From Bradyrhizobium diazoefficiens USDA 110 (GTDB lineage: Bacteria > Pseudomonadota > Alphaproteobacteria > Rhizobiales > Xanthobacteraceae), in the NCBI RefSeq assembly GCF_000011365.1, contig NC_004463.1:8232001-8296000 (forward strand): a stretch of 64,000 nucleotides of DNA. The letters are read 5' to 3'. The notes under the pieces were generated by a model. It saw nothing but the letters and a program-made list of their open reading frames with translations. It was not told where the DNA came from and did no database searches. Position numbers and translations under genes: made by a program. This document shows, piece by piece, positions 35,704-46,765 of this stretch. The stretch's first letter is position 1. Each line of letters begins with the position of its first letter.

Positions 35704-36915
35704 ATGCGCGCGCTTCTGGTTTGCTCCACGGCCCTTGTGGCGGCTCTGCTTGCTGTTTCGCCGGAGGTCGCATCCGCCCAGATGAAGCTGTCGCCAAAGG
35801 CGACGGTGCCGGGCGGCCCCGAGACGCGCTATTTCACCTCGATCGACGGGCTGATGGACGGCAATGCCGACGTGATCCTGAAGGAGACGCGCCAGGGCAA
35901 GACGGTCACGGCCGCCGTGCTCGACGTCTGTTATCCGGTCGCGAAAAATTCCGACCGCAAGGATCGCTTCGTCGTCAATCTCCAGGTCGCCGGCCAGACG
36001 CTGACCGGCACGACGCAGAGCCTCGGCGCGAAGGCGCCCGTCACCGTCAAGCTGCTGCGCAAGCCGACCGGAGACACTTTCGAATTCCGCGGCCAGATTG
36101 GAATCGGCCAGGCCGTGACTGAGGTCACCTCGCCCGACAATTCCGATCTCAGCGAGAAGGAGTTTCTGGACAACCAGACCTCCGACGACGGCATCACGCC
36201 GCAGCCGAAGGACTTCACCGACGTCTCGCCGGAGGCGATCGCGGTCAAGGTCAAGCTGGATGCGGCGACCGAGTTCCTGAAGAGCCTGAAGGGCCAGGAG
36301 GTCGAGGTGACGCTGGCGAGCCTCACCGTCGGCTGCGACGCGTTGCGCGCCGGCGAGCAGACCATCAACATGTCGGTCGACCCGGAGCGCGCCGGCGCGC
36401 TGCTGGCAAAATTCAAGGCGATGCCCGGCGTCACCGCCGCGGGCTGGACCGCGGGCATGACCGAGATGGACCGCACCATCCGCTTCGCCGCGGCCGACTG
36501 GCGCGACGGCGACAAGATCAACCGCGACAAGCTCGCAGCCGCCGTGGCGGGCGTGCTGGGCCGGACGCTCGCGGCAAAGCCGGTCTCGCAAAACTTCAAC
36601 CCGGCCACCGGCAAGCTCAAGCTGGTCTTCAAGCGGCCGAACCAGGATTTCCCGACGCTCGATCTGACCGACACGATCGAGGTCGCAGGGCTCATCTCGC
36701 CGGACAAGCCCGGCACGACCGACAAGCTCATGCTCTGGATCGGCAGCCCCGCCACCACGACCGCCGACGAGAGCAGCGGCGCCAAGCTCAATCTCTCGGA
36801 CGAAGCTTCGGCCGACGAGGAGGGCGACCAGCCCGACGACAACGGCTCGGTCGAGGCCCTCGCAAAGGAATTGAAGGGCCAGCGCTGGGACGCCGACAAG
36901 TCGGTGTGGAAGTAG
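35704..36915 (+). CDS. exported hypothetical protein
   Basis: A 403-aa protein from ATG 35704. The signal peptide MRALLVCSTALVAALLAVSP to ASAQ (residues 1-24) is followed by a mostly beta and hydrophilic mature chain. Segments TAAVLDVCYPVAKNSDRKDR, FEFRGQIGIGQAVTEVTSPD and AAGWTAGMTEMDRTIRFAAA show no known catalytic motif. The C-terminus is acidic (ASADEEGDQPDDNGS) and ends KGQRWDADKSVWK. Two cysteines could form one periplasmic disulphide. I do not recognise a family. The upstream in-frame extension to 35524 runs through repeat sequence and is rejected. Confidence 0.7.
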   Translation: MRALLVCSTALVAALLAVSPEVASAQMKLSPKATVPGGPETRYFTSIDGLMDGNADVILKETRQGKTVTAAVLDVCYPVAKNSDRKDRFVVNLQVAGQTLTGTTQSLGAKAPVTVKLLRKPTGDTFEFRGQIGIGQAVTEVTSPDNSDLSEKEFLDNQTSDDGITPQPKDFTDVSPEAIAVKVKLDAATEFLKSLKGQEVEVTLASLTVGCDALRAGEQTINMSVDPERAGALLAKFKAMPGVTAAGWTAGMTEMDRTIRFAAADWRDGDKINRDKLAAAVAGVLGRTLAAKPVSQNFNPATGKLKLVFKRPNQDFPTLDLTDTIEVAGLISPDKPGTTDKLMLWIGSPATTTADESSGAKLNLSDEASADEEGDQPDDNGSVEALAKELKGQRWDADKSVWK

Positions 36916-36981
36916 ACGGAGACACCACCTCAACCCCGGCGAAGCCTTGGCGTAGCCGGGTCGCGGGGTATGACAGCGAGG

Positions 36982-37380
36982 CTAATTGCCGTTCGCGCGG
37001 AAGCGCAGCGGCTTGGGGCCGAGAAGCGTCAGCACGTCGCCCTGGCGCTTCCAGGTCTCGACGCTGCCGAGCGCTGCGACGAGATCGTCGTCGGCCTGGG
37101 CCTTTGCCGGCGGGCAGGACCGGTCCTGGATCTGGCCGGGGACGAAGATCACGGTGTTGCCGGCGACCGAGAACTGGCCCTTGCCGCCCTTGCACCAGAG
37201 CTCCAGCACGACCTCGCCATTGTCTCCAATCTCGATGTTCGGAATCCGCTTCGAGCCCGGCTGCGGCGACGCCTCCAGCGTCAGTTCGGTGCCGAAGGGA
37301 AAACCATCCTCCGCACGCGCGACAGTGGACATCGCAAGCACTGCAACCATCGCACACACCATATGCCTGAGCGAAACCAT
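36982..37380 (-). CDS. small exported META/HslJ-like protein
   Basis: A 132-aa protein from ATG 37380. The signal peptide MVSLRHMVCAMVAVLAMSTV to ARA is followed by a beta-rich domain with GTELTLEASPQPGSKRIPNI, VVLELWCKGGKGQFSVAGNT, VALGSVETWKRQGDVLTLLG and LRFRAN. The order of GxV-W-xxxGDxLTLxG resembles META-domain (HslJ) proteins. Periplasmic; function unknown. Confidence 0.65.
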   Translation of the reverse strand: MVSLRHMVCAMVAVLAMSTVARAEDGFPFGTELTLEASPQPGSKRIPNIEIGDNGEVVLELWCKGGKGQFSVAGNTVIFVPGQIQDRSCPPAKAQADDDLVAALGSVETWKRQGDVLTLLGPKPLRFRANGN

Positions 37381-37462
37381 GAAACCTCTCGAGCGACCTG
37401 ATTTGCCGCACCTTCTATAAGACGGCGGCGCCATTGAGAAGGTTCGCCCATGACGGACGCAA

Positions 37463-37495
37463 AAATCCCCGCGGGGGTGAACCCCGCGGGGATTT
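37463..37495. terminator. intrinsic terminator (mainly for lldP)
   Basis: 14-bp perfect stem: 37463-37476 with 37482-37495, loop gtgaa. On the minus strand it is followed by T-rich attttt, 18 bp after the lactate permease stop. Confidence 0.8.
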
Positions 37496-37513
37496 GCGTC
37501 GAAGTGGAGCCTG

Positions 37514-39178
<1,665 letters not shown>

Positions 39179-39492
39179 GGTCTTCCTCCCCCACGCATGT
39201 GTGCCGCAGGCGGCCCGCGTGGACAGCCGAACCTGCTTGACGCTGGAAGCGATAACCCCCGAGCTGGACGCGAATTCCTCGCGAATGCGGCGGTTCCCGT
39301 CCGCTCACAAGCTCGCGAAGTCCCGAAGGCCCCCACCCCGCGCCGTTAAACCCCATGCTAGGGTTGCAAGCGCCGACAAGCCAACGCAAATTGCAGAACT
39401 TGCGACTTTAGTCTAAGCGCGCCCATTTCGGCCGTTGCCTCAGCCATTTGGCTCCAGGCATTTGTGCACATCCCCTCAGGAGACAGAGCTCT

Positions 39493-41256
39493 GTGAAGAA
39501 CATCAGCGCCACGCTCGCGATCGTCTGGCGAATCGCCGTCCCCTATTTCCGATCCGAGGACAAATGGGTCGGCCGCGGCCTGCTCGCCGCCGTGATCGCG
39601 ATGGAGCTGGCGCTGGTCGCGATCGACGTGCTCGTGAACCAGTGGCAGAACCGGTTCTACAGCGCACTGCAGGCGAGCGACTGGGACGCGTTCGTCACGC
39701 AGATCTGGATTTTCGTCGCCCTCGCCTCGATGTTTATCGCGCTGGCGGTCTACAAGCTGTACTTGAACCAATGGCTCCAGATCCGCTGGCGGCAATGGCT
39801 GACCCGGCACTATCTGGGCGAATGGCTGCAAGGCGCCACGCATTACCGCATGCAGCTCAAGGGCGATGCGGCTGACAACCCGGACCAGCGCATCACCGAG
39901 GACGTCAAGAACTTCGTCGAGCAGACCCTGACGATCGGGCTCGGCCTGCTCTCGTCGATCGTGACGCTGTTCTCCTTCGTGATCATCCTCTGGGGTCTCT
40001 CCAACGCCGCGCCGCTGCACCTGTTCGGCACCGACCTCATGATCCCGGGCTATCTTTGCTGGGGCGCGCTCGTCTACGCGATCTTCGGCACCGCGCTGAC
40101 GCACTGGATCGGTGCTCCGCTGGTCAACCTCAATTTCGAGCAGCAGCGCTATGAGGCCGACTTCCGCTTCCACCTCGTCCGCGTCCGCGAGAATTCCGAG
40201 CAGATCGCGCTGCTCAAGGGTGAAGGGGCCGAACGCGGCCGGCTCCTGGGTCGCTTCGGCCTTGTGATCGGCAACTGGTACGCCATCATGAGCCGGACCA
40301 AGCGCCTCACCGCGTTCACCGCGAGCTATCAGCAGGCCGCCGTGATCTTTCCCTATGTGCTGGTGGCGCCGGCCTTCTTCGCCAAGAAGATCCAGCTCGG
40401 CGACATGATGCAGACCGCATCGGCCTTTTCCAGCGTACAAGGCGCGTTGTCGTTCTTCGTCACGGCTTACCGATCGCTCGCGGAATGGCGCTCGATCGTC
40501 GCGCGTCTCGATGGCTTCGAGATGTCGGTCGATTCAGCCGCGAACCTGCCGGCACATGAGCCGGCGATCGCCCTCGAGGCCGCCGGCGGCGACCGCAATA
40601 TCGGCCTCGAGCAGCTCTGCGTGAACCTGCCCAACGGCACGCCGCTGGTCGCCGCCGGCGCCTTCGCCATCCAGGTGCCGGAGCGCGTGCTGGTGACGGG
40701 GCCGTCCGGCTCCGGCAAGTCGACCCTGTTCCGGGCCATCGCCGGCATCTGGCCGTTCGGCACCGGCACCATCGTCGTCCCCGAAAGGGCGAAGCTGATG
40801 ATGCTGCCGCAGCGCCCCTATTTCCCCGTCGGGGTTCTGCGCGATGCCGTGGTCTATCCCGCAGCGCCTGATACATTCGACGCCGCGCGCGTCCGGGACG
40901 CGCTGATCGCGGTCGGATTGCCCGACCTCGCCGAGCGGCTCGACGAGGACGGGCACTGGAACCGGATGCTGTCGCTCGGCGAGCAGCAGCGTCTGGGTCT
41001 CGCCCGCGCGCTGCTGCATGCGCCGGACTATCTGTTCCTGGACGAGGCCACCGCCTCGCTGGACGAGCCGTCCGAGGCCCGGCTGTACCGGCTGCTGACG
41101 GAGAGGCTGCCGCAAGCCGCCATCGTCTCGATCGGCCATCGCTCGACCCTCGATGCTTTCCATACCCGCAAGGTGACGATGGTGAAGGACGGCCAGATCC
41201 ACGTCCTCGGCAAGAGCGGCGAGCCGGTCCAGGCGGAATCGACCGTGGCGCGCTGA
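39493..41256 (+). CDS. ABC transporter, fused permease-ATPase of the SbmA/BacA-like (ABCD) type
   Basis: A 587-aa half-transporter from GTG 39493 with AGGAGA upstream. The N-terminal membrane domain (ABC_membrane_2) includes NQWQNRFYSALQASDWDAF and the EAA-like loop NPDQRITEDVKNFVEQTL. The ATPase has Walker A GPSGSGKST, signature LSLGEQQRLGLARAL and Walker B YLFLDEATASLD. Relatives such as SbmA, BacA-like proteins and YddA move peptides or cofactors; in rhizobia BacA-type proteins matter for symbiosis. The substrate is unknown. Confidence 0.9.
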   Translation: MKNISATLAIVWRIAVPYFRSEDKWVGRGLLAAVIAMELALVAIDVLVNQWQNRFYSALQASDWDAFVTQIWIFVALASMFIALAVYKLYLNQWLQIRWRQWLTRHYLGEWLQGATHYRMQLKGDAADNPDQRITEDVKNFVEQTLTIGLGLLSSIVTLFSFVIILWGLSNAAPLHLFGTDLMIPGYLCWGALVYAIFGTALTHWIGAPLVNLNFEQQRYEADFRFHLVRVRENSEQIALLKGEGAERGRLLGRFGLVIGNWYAIMSRTKRLTAFTASYQQAAVIFPYVLVAPAFFAKKIQLGDMMQTASAFSSVQGALSFFVTAYRSLAEWRSIVARLDGFEMSVDSAANLPAHEPAIALEAAGGDRNIGLEQLCVNLPNGTPLVAAGAFAIQVPERVLVTGPSGSGKSTLFRAIAGIWPFGTGTIVVPERAKLMMLPQRPYFPVGVLRDAVVYPAAPDTFDAARVRDALIAVGLPDLAERLDEDGHWNRMLSLGEQQRLGLARALLHAPDYLFLDEATASLDEPSEARLYRLLTERLPQAAIVSIGHRSTLDAFHTRKVTMVKDGQIHVLGKSGEPVQAESTVAR

Positions 41257-41315
41257 GGCGCAAGACGATCGCTATCGTAGTCGAAGGACCCCGATAAGGG
41301 CCTTTCCTTGCGGCC

Positions 41316-41357
41316 CATCCTTCGAGACGCCCGCCTTTGGCGGGCCCTCAGGATGAG
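41316..41357. repeat. palindromic intergenic repeat (catccttcgagacg type)
   Basis: catccttcgagacgcccgcc.. ..cgggccctcaggatgag forms a hairpin. It is related to the pair at 9161-9291. Degenerate material of the same type continues to about 41437 (ctcatggtgaggagcgcc, then ggacgatgcttcg). Confidence 0.75.
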
Positions 41358-41496
41358 GTCGGACTTCGCCGCAAAGTCCCAGATCCTCATGGTGAGGAGC
41401 GCCGCCCTGCGGCGCGCCTCCCGGACGATGCTTCGCATCGCCTAGAAAACCATGAAGGCCCGGCACGATCGCAGCGCTCCAGGCCGCAAAAGCAAA

Positions 41497-41522
41497 AGGG
41501 CGGCAGATTGCTCTGCCGCCCT
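41497..41522 (-). terminator. intrinsic terminator of the porin gene
   Basis: 10-bp stem agggcggcag (41497-41506) with ctgccgccct (41513-41522). On the minus strand the stem is followed by tttgctttt. It lies 24 bp after the porin stop. Confidence 0.85.
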
Positions 41523-41546
41523 CAGCAAGTCGTTTCGGGAAGAAAC

Positions 41547-42554
41547 TTACTTCAGGTTGGTCATCGCCGTCAGGTCGAACGACAGCTTGGCGATGCCGGC
41601 CGCGCCGCACCAGTTGGAGCCAGCGCCGCTCGGGTTGATCGGGGTGACGTTGGTGGTGCCGGTGGCATTGAAGGCGCTGGTGAAGGCGTTGCAATCACCC
41701 TTGTTCAGGTCGGTGTCGGAGTAACGCAGATCCAGCGTGAACACCTTGTAGGTGAAGCCGATGCCGACGTTCCAGGTGTTGTAGTCCTTGTAGGGAATAC
41801 CGTTGGCGAAAACGGTGCCGGCGCCGGTGCCGTAGAAGGCGTCCGAGGTGCCGAACCACTGGCGGCCGAACTCACCCGACACATACATGCCGACGCCCGA
41901 GGGACCGAAGACGGTGCTGGGCGCGGTGTACTTGGCAGTCACCGACGCGTAGTTGCCCCAGGCACCCGAGTTCAGGAAGTTCGGCGAGTAGTACTCGTTC
42001 ACGCCGACGGCCCAGTTGTCGTTGATGGTGTAGTTCAGCTTGGCATAGCCTTCGAAGAAGCTGACGTTCTTCTTCATGACGTTGCCGTCGGCGAGGAAGA
42101 TCGTGGTGGTGCTGACGGCGCAGACGTTGCCGCCGGGAACGCCGCCGGTGAGCACGTTGTCGGCGCAGCTTCCGCCCGGATACAGGTAGCCCCAGATACC
42201 GAAGTCGAAGGCGAAGGCGCCGAAGGTCGGGCGGATACCGCCGTAGACGTCGACTTCAGCCGCAGCGCGGTTGGCGAAGGAGATGCTCTCCGCGGACACA
42301 CCGGCGTAAAGCTGGAGGTCCTTGGTGACGTTGTAGCGCGGCTCGAAATAAGCGGCGACCGACGGCTGGTGGTTCGACTGGGTCACGCCGCGGAAGATGT
42401 AATCGCTGACGAGCGCACCGCCGAAGGCGATGTCCCAGGGGTCGAAGGCAGCGACCGGCGGGGCCTTCTTGGCCTTCACCGCCATATCCGCCGCGAAAGC
42501 CGAACCCGTCGTCACCATTGCCAGCGCCGTTGCCAACAAAGCCACTTTTTTCAT
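41547..42554 (-). CDS. TorF family putative porin (Gcw_chp)
   Basis: A 335-aa outer-membrane beta-barrel. The signal peptide MKKVALLATALAMVTTGSAF to AADMAVKAKK is typical of Bradyrhizobium porin-like proteins. The mature part has FDPWDIAFGGALVSDYIFRG and TQSNHQPSVAAYFEP, the Gcw_chp/TIGR02001 hallmark, and ends with an aromatic-containing strand. Alternating strands rich in Gly, Tyr and Asn continue throughout. The long 5' region (42555-42991) suggests an extended leader. Confidence 0.85.
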   Translation of the reverse strand: MKKVALLATALAMVTTGSAFAADMAVKAKKAPPVAAFDPWDIAFGGALVSDYIFRGVTQSNHQPSVAAYFEPRYNVTKDLQLYAGVSAESISFANRAAAEVDVYGGIRPTFGAFAFDFGIWGYLYPGGSCADNVLTGGVPGGNVCAVSTTTIFLADGNVMKKNVSFFEGYAKLNYTINDNWAVGVNEYYSPNFLNSGAWGNYASVTAKYTAPSTVFGPSGVGMYVSGEFGRQWFGTSDAFYGTGAGTVFANGIPYKDYNTWNVGIGFTYKVFTLDLRYSDTDLNKGDCNAFTSAFNATGTTNVTPINPSGAGSNWCGAAGIAKLSFDLTAMTNLK

Positions 42555-42991
42555 TTCGATCCCCATCACCAGTTCTCACCCAGTCGGTTTCCCGGAAGCC
42601 CCCCGGGGCGTACGACCCAACATCAAAAATTCATGACTGCGGCAATCTGGATCGGGGGATGTGAACCGTGAAGCAAAAAACGCGGGCATCTGCTGACTTT
42701 TTAGGCGTTCTGACGATTTCACGAAAGGTTGTCTGCCTGTGTGGCTTCTCGATCACATTATTTGCCCTCCAAAGGGCACTGAAGGACGGGGTTAGTACGG
42801 AGACCTGCAGTACCGTGCTCCGCGCGCTACGAATCGGGCTGGCGCCGGGGAATGGCGGCCTCCGGCAGCCACAGCCGCGATGCAGAAAGGCCGCAGCGTC
42901 GCCGCCGCGGCCCTCCTGCTGTCGATCGTGGTCGTTGGGTGAAGCCAGCCCTGGCCCAGCCCCTGGCCTGACCGCGGGCCTGACCTTAGGC
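42555..42991. other. intergenic region upstream of the porin
   Basis: About 437 bp. The first 250 bp are AT-richer and must hold the porin promoter on the minus strand. From about 42955 to 43010 there are imperfect repeats of ggcctgaccgcgggcctgacc just after the end of the histone-like gene. The open plus-strand frame here (start 42668) is not protein-like. Confidence 0.35.
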
Positions 42992-43345
42992 CTAACCCTG
43001 CCCCTCGGCCGGCGTCGGTTCCGCAGAAGACGAAGGCATCGCCCAGCTTGTCTCGGCGACAGGCTCGGGAGCCGGAGCTGCCACCGGCGCTGACGGCTTC
43101 GGCGCGGGAGCTGCCTTCGCCTTCTTCGGTGCCGCCTTCTTCGCAACCACCTTCTTGGCGGCCTTCTTCGGTGCAGCCTTCTTTGCAGCTTTCTTGGCCG
43201 ACTTCTTCGGTGCGGCCTTCTTGGCAGATTTCTTCGCTGACTTCTTGGCTGCCTTCTTCGTCGCCTTCTTCGCGGTCTTCTTCGCCGCTACAGCCTTCTT
43301 GGCCTTTTTTGCCTTCTTGCTTTTTTTCTTTTTCGCTTTCGCCAT
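42992..43345 (-). CDS. histone H1-like lysine/alanine repeat protein
   Basis: A 117-aa protein with AGGAGGA before the ATG. Residues 1-80 are almost only Lys, Ala, Ser, Thr and Pro in units such as KKAAPKKSAKKAAKK, the pattern of bacterial H1-like (HC1/HC2-type) nucleoid proteins. The last 35 residues are Ala/Pro/Glu-rich and neutral. It probably binds DNA non-specifically. The repetitive DNA makes length variation between strains likely. Confidence 0.85.
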   Translation of the reverse strand: MAKAKKKKSKKAKKAKKAVAAKKTAKKATKKAAKKSAKKSAKKAAPKKSAKKAAKKAAPKKAAKKVVAKKAAPKKAKAAPAPKPSAPVAAPAPEPVAETSWAMPSSSAEPTPAEGQG

Positions 43346-43415
43346 CGTGGTCCTCCTGTTGCCGCCGAACAATGGTCGATCGGACGTCTTTCCGCCGTCA
43401 CCTCCGGACGAAAGC

Positions 43416-44738
43416 TCAGCTCGACGCGTTCAATGCCGGCCGCGCCCCGCCCGTAGCCCAATCGAGAAGCTCAATCGTGTGTACGACCGGAACTGACGTG
43501 CCACTGGCAATCTGCACCATGCAGCCGATATTGCCCGCGGCAATCATGTCCGGCTTGACGCTCGCGATGTTGGCGACCTTGCGATCGCGCAACCGGCCCG
43601 CAAGCTCGGGCTGGAGAATGTTGTAGGTCCCCGCCGAACCGCAACACAAATGGCTCTCGGGCACATCTTTCACCACGAATCCATTCTTGGAAAGCAATTC
43701 TTTCGGAAGGCCCGTGATTTTCTGCCCGTGCTGCAACGAACACGCGGAGTGATAGGCGACGACGATGTTGTCGCCTATCGCAGTGGTCGCGAGATCGAGG
43801 CCGGCAACATATTCGGTGATGTCCTTGGCAAGCGCGGACACCTTCGCCGCATCGGCCGCGAACGCAGCGTCCTCGCGCAGCAGATAGCCGTAGTCCTTGA
43901 TCACGGTGCCGCAGCCGGACGCCGTCACCAGGATGGCGTCGAGCCCCTCGCCGGCCGCTTCCGCCCGCCATGCCGCGATATTGGCGCGAGCCCGCGCCAG
44001 CGCATCGTGGTCGTTGCCAAGGTGATGGGTCAGCGCGCCGCAGCATTGCTCGTCCCTGACCAGGACGACCTCGATGCCGTGGCGGGTGAGAAGACTGATG
44101 GCAGACTGGTTGATGCGCGGCGCCAGCACCTGCTGCGCGCAGCCCTGGAGCAGCGCGACCCGGCCGCGCTTCTTGCCGAGCGCCGCAAACACGCTGCCCG
44201 GGAGGGGGCCGGGCGACGGCAGCCGGTTCGGGGCCAGCGCCAGCATCGCCTTGAGGCGCTGGACCAGGCCCGGTGTCGCCGAGGGCCGCGGCGTCGGCAG
44301 GAATACGGCGAGCGGACGGGCCAGCCGCGCCAGCCACATGCTGGCGCGGAAGCGCTGCGGATCCGGCAGGACGAAGGCCAGCACCTGGCGCAGCAGCCGC
44401 TCGGTGAGTGGCCGCTGATAGCGTTGCTCGATCCTGACCCGGGCCTGGTCGACGAGGTGCATGTAGTTCACCCCGGAGGGGCAGGTCGTCATGCAGGCCA
44501 GGCACGACAGGCAGCGGTCGACATGCTTAACCACCTCGGCCGTCGGCGTCTGGTCCTTCTCCAGCATCTCCTTGATCAGATAGATGCGGCCGCGCGGGCT
44601 ATCGAGCTCGTCGCCGAGCAGCACATAGGTCGGACAGGTTGCAGTGCAGAAGCCGCAATGGACGCAGGCGCGCAGGATCTTGTCGGCCTCCGCGATATCG
44701 GGATCGGCAAGCTGCGCGAGTGAGAATTCGGTCTTCAT
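43416..44738 (-). CDS. glcF: glycolate oxidase iron-sulfur subunit
   Basis: GlcF carries electrons from the FAD subunits. The 440-aa protein has two ferredoxin clusters, C25-x2-C28-x2-C31-x3-C35 (ACVHCGFCTATCPTY) and C76-x2-C79-x2-C82-x3-C86 (RCLSCLACMTTCPSG). It also has two CCG-type domains (VRDEQCCGALTHHLG; ESHLCCGSAGTYNILQ). Its ATG overlaps the glcE stop by 4 bp. glcD lies further upstream past one inserted gene. Confidence 0.95.
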   Translation of the reverse strand: MKTEFSLAQLADPDIAEADKILRACVHCGFCTATCPTYVLLGDELDSPRGRIYLIKEMLEKDQTPTAEVVKHVDRCLSCLACMTTCPSGVNYMHLVDQARVRIEQRYQRPLTERLLRQVLAFVLPDPQRFRASMWLARLARPLAVFLPTPRPSATPGLVQRLKAMLALAPNRLPSPGPLPGSVFAALGKKRGRVALLQGCAQQVLAPRINQSAISLLTRHGIEVVLVRDEQCCGALTHHLGNDHDALARARANIAAWRAEAAGEGLDAILVTASGCGTVIKDYGYLLREDAAFAADAAKVSALAKDITEYVAGLDLATTAIGDNIVVAYHSACSLQHGQKITGLPKELLSKNGFVVKDVPESHLCCGSAGTYNILQPELAGRLRDRKVANIASVKPDMIAAGNIGCMVQIASGTSVPVVHTIELLDWATGGARPALNASS

Positions 44739-45973
44739 GCCGCAGCGCCCCGCGTCAGCCGTCCCCGGTTGAGAATGGACTTCGGATCGAAACCGGCCCG
44801 TACCCGCTCGCTCAGGGCGGCGATGCCTGGCGCTTGCGGATGGAACACATCGACATCGCGCCTGACATCCTCTGCCGCCCGGATCAGCATGGCATGCCCG
44901 CCGACCGCATTCGCACGCGCGCGCACGGCCGGTTCATGCGCATCGCCCTTCGGCGGCAGTGCGGCCCAGATCAATCCGCCGCCCCAATCGTAGATCACGT
45001 CGCCGCCGGTCTCGCGCGCCAGCTGGGTCCCGAGCGCCGCACCTGACGCCGGCGGACAGACGATCCGCCACACCGGCCGGGCGCCCAGCGCGCCGCCGGC
45101 CGCGAACGGCAGGACGTCGCGGATGGTCGCCCACAGTGCCGCCGACGATGCGTCCTCGACCAGGGCCGCGGTTCCGAACGGCGCCAGCAATTCGCGCAGC
45201 GAACCGGCGCGGTGGGCGGCTGAAGCGGTAATGCCTTCGAGCCGCAGCACGGTCAGCGCTTCGCCCTGGCCCGCGATGTCGCCGAGCCCGTCGATCTTCG
45301 CCCGGAACGCGGATTTCGGCAGGTGGGCGGCGCCGGACACGTCGAAGGGCGAGCCGAGCGCCGCGGTCATCGCCTTGTTGGCGGCGGCATCGTCGAGCCC
45401 GCGCAGCAGCAGCGTCCGCTCGGCCTCCGGCTTCGGCATCACCTTCAGCGTGACCTCGGTCATCACCGACAGCGTGCCCCAGGAACCGGCCAGAAGCTTG
45501 CAGAGGTCGTAGCCGGTGACGTTCTTCACCACCTTGCCGCCGGTCTTGAAGCTGTCGCCGAAACCGGAGACGGCGTGCGCCCCGAGCAGGTGGTCGCGCG
45601 CCCCGCCCGCCCGGATGCGCCGCGGGCCGGCGAGGCCCGCCGCGATCATACCGCCGATGGTGCCTGATACGGGCGTGCCGAGCAGCGGCGCGGTGTTCAT
45701 CGGCTCAAAGGCGAATTGCTGGTTCTTGGCATCGATCAGCGACAGCACGTCGGCCAGCGGCGCACCGGCCTCAAGCGTCACGATCAGCTCGTTGGGCTCG
45801 TAGGAGGTGACGGCATTGAGCGCGGAGACGTCGAGCACGGCGTTGGTCGCCATCGCGTGGCCAATGCTGCGCTTGCTGCCATGACCGATGATCTCGAGCG
45901 GCTGCTCGTTGGCAATCGCCGCGCGCACCACCTCTTCGACGTCTTTGGCGTCTCTGACCTTGAGCGTATCCAC
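44735..45973 (-). CDS. glcE: glycolate oxidase FAD-binding subunit GlcE
   Basis: A 412-aa protein of the FAD-linked oxidase (PCMH) fold. VDTLKVRDAKDVEEVV-type start (MDTLKVRDAKDVEEVVRAA), the FAD region LGTPVSGTIGGMIAAGLAGP and the loop KTGGKVVKNVTGYDLCKLLA are hallmarks of GlcE. It works with GlcD and GlcF to oxidise glycolate to glyoxylate at the membrane. It is coupled to glcF by a 4-bp overlap. Confidence 0.94.
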   Translation of the reverse strand: MDTLKVRDAKDVEEVVRAAIANEQPLEIIGHGSKRSIGHAMATNAVLDVSALNAVTSYEPNELIVTLEAGAPLADVLSLIDAKNQQFAFEPMNTAPLLGTPVSGTIGGMIAAGLAGPRRIRAGGARDHLLGAHAVSGFGDSFKTGGKVVKNVTGYDLCKLLAGSWGTLSVMTEVTLKVMPKPEAERTLLLRGLDDAAANKAMTAALGSPFDVSGAAHLPKSAFRAKIDGLGDIAGQGEALTVLRLEGITASAAHRAGSLRELLAPFGTAALVEDASSAALWATIRDVLPFAAGGALGARPVWRIVCPPASGAALGTQLARETGGDVIYDWGGGLIWAALPPKGDAHEPAVRARANAVGGHAMLIRAAEDVRRDVDVFHPQAPGIAALSERVRAGFDPKSILNRGRLTRGAAA

Positions 45974-46225
45974 GGGAAAAGGCGGTAGCGAAATTCGCCG
46001 CCAAAATCAAATGCAGCGTGACGCGGCGACCATCCACCGGCGCGATGCCAGTGCGGCGTGCGACGAAACTCCATCAGGCCGGCTCCGCGACATCCGACAA
46101 CAACGGTTCGATAAAGATCGAAGCGTTCACGACATCGACACTTCGATCACCGGCGAACCAAAGCCGACAGGCCATCGCTACAAGCTTGCGCCGATCGCGA
46201 TCGAGCCCAACCGACGGAGACACAC

Positions 46226-46711
46226 ATGGAGCGATCGACATATGCGCGGTCGGCGCCGCGCGTCCACGAAACATTCAGCCGCAGGTCGGTGATCACCGCC
46301 TTCGGTGCCGTCCTGGCGATTTATCTCTCGCCGTGGACGTCGTCATCTCAAGCCCAGCAGCAAGGAGGAAAGACCATGAACCACTATGCCACGCAGAAAT
46401 CCCTCAGCGACGCCGTCGACGGCGGCGGCCTGCTCGTCGTCGCGCAATGGGAGGCCAAGCCCGGCGAGGCCGACAAGGTCGCCGCGATCCTCGAACGCTT
46501 CCTGCCCGAGGCGCAGCGCGAGGACGGCGTCAACCCGTTCCTGATCTCACGCGCCAGGGAGAATCCGGCCCAGTTCCTGTTCTACGAGCTGTTCCGCGAC
46601 GAGGCCGCTTTCAAGGCGCACCAGGAGAGCGGGCACTTCAAGACGTACATCGCCGGCGAAGCCCTGCCGCTACTGGCGAAGCGCGAGCGGGCGCAATACG
46701 GGCTGCTGTAA
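46226..46711 (+). CDS. Tat-exported antibiotic biosynthesis monooxygenase (ABM) domain protein
   Basis: A 161-aa protein. The N-terminus has SRRSVITAFGAVLAIYLSPW preceded by charged residues and followed by SQA, a plausible Tat signal. Residues about 60-161 form an ABM ferredoxin-like domain (LLVVAQWEAKPGEADKVAAI; NPAQFLFYELFRDEAAFKAH; HFKTYIAGEALP). Such domains act as quinol monooxygenases or heme degraders, usually in the cytoplasm, so export is unusual. An internal ATG at 46376 with AGGAGGAAAG would give a leaderless cytoplasmic form. It lies on the opposite strand between glcD and glcE. Confidence 0.7.
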   Translation: MERSTYARSAPRVHETFSRRSVITAFGAVLAIYLSPWTSSSQAQQQGGKTMNHYATQKSLSDAVDGGGLLVVAQWEAKPGEADKVAAILERFLPEAQREDGVNPFLISRARENPAQFLFYELFRDEAAFKAHQESGHFKTYIAGEALPLLAKRERAQYGLL

Positions 46712-46765
46712 GCGTTTCGGAGGGAAGAGGTTTGCATCGCAAGCCCCTTCCCTCCGCGCGAGCGC

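Noticed and set aside
42668..43093. 141-codon plus-strand frame between porin and histone-like genes
   Set aside because: Second half is antisense to the histone-like gene and the first half has no recognisable domain.
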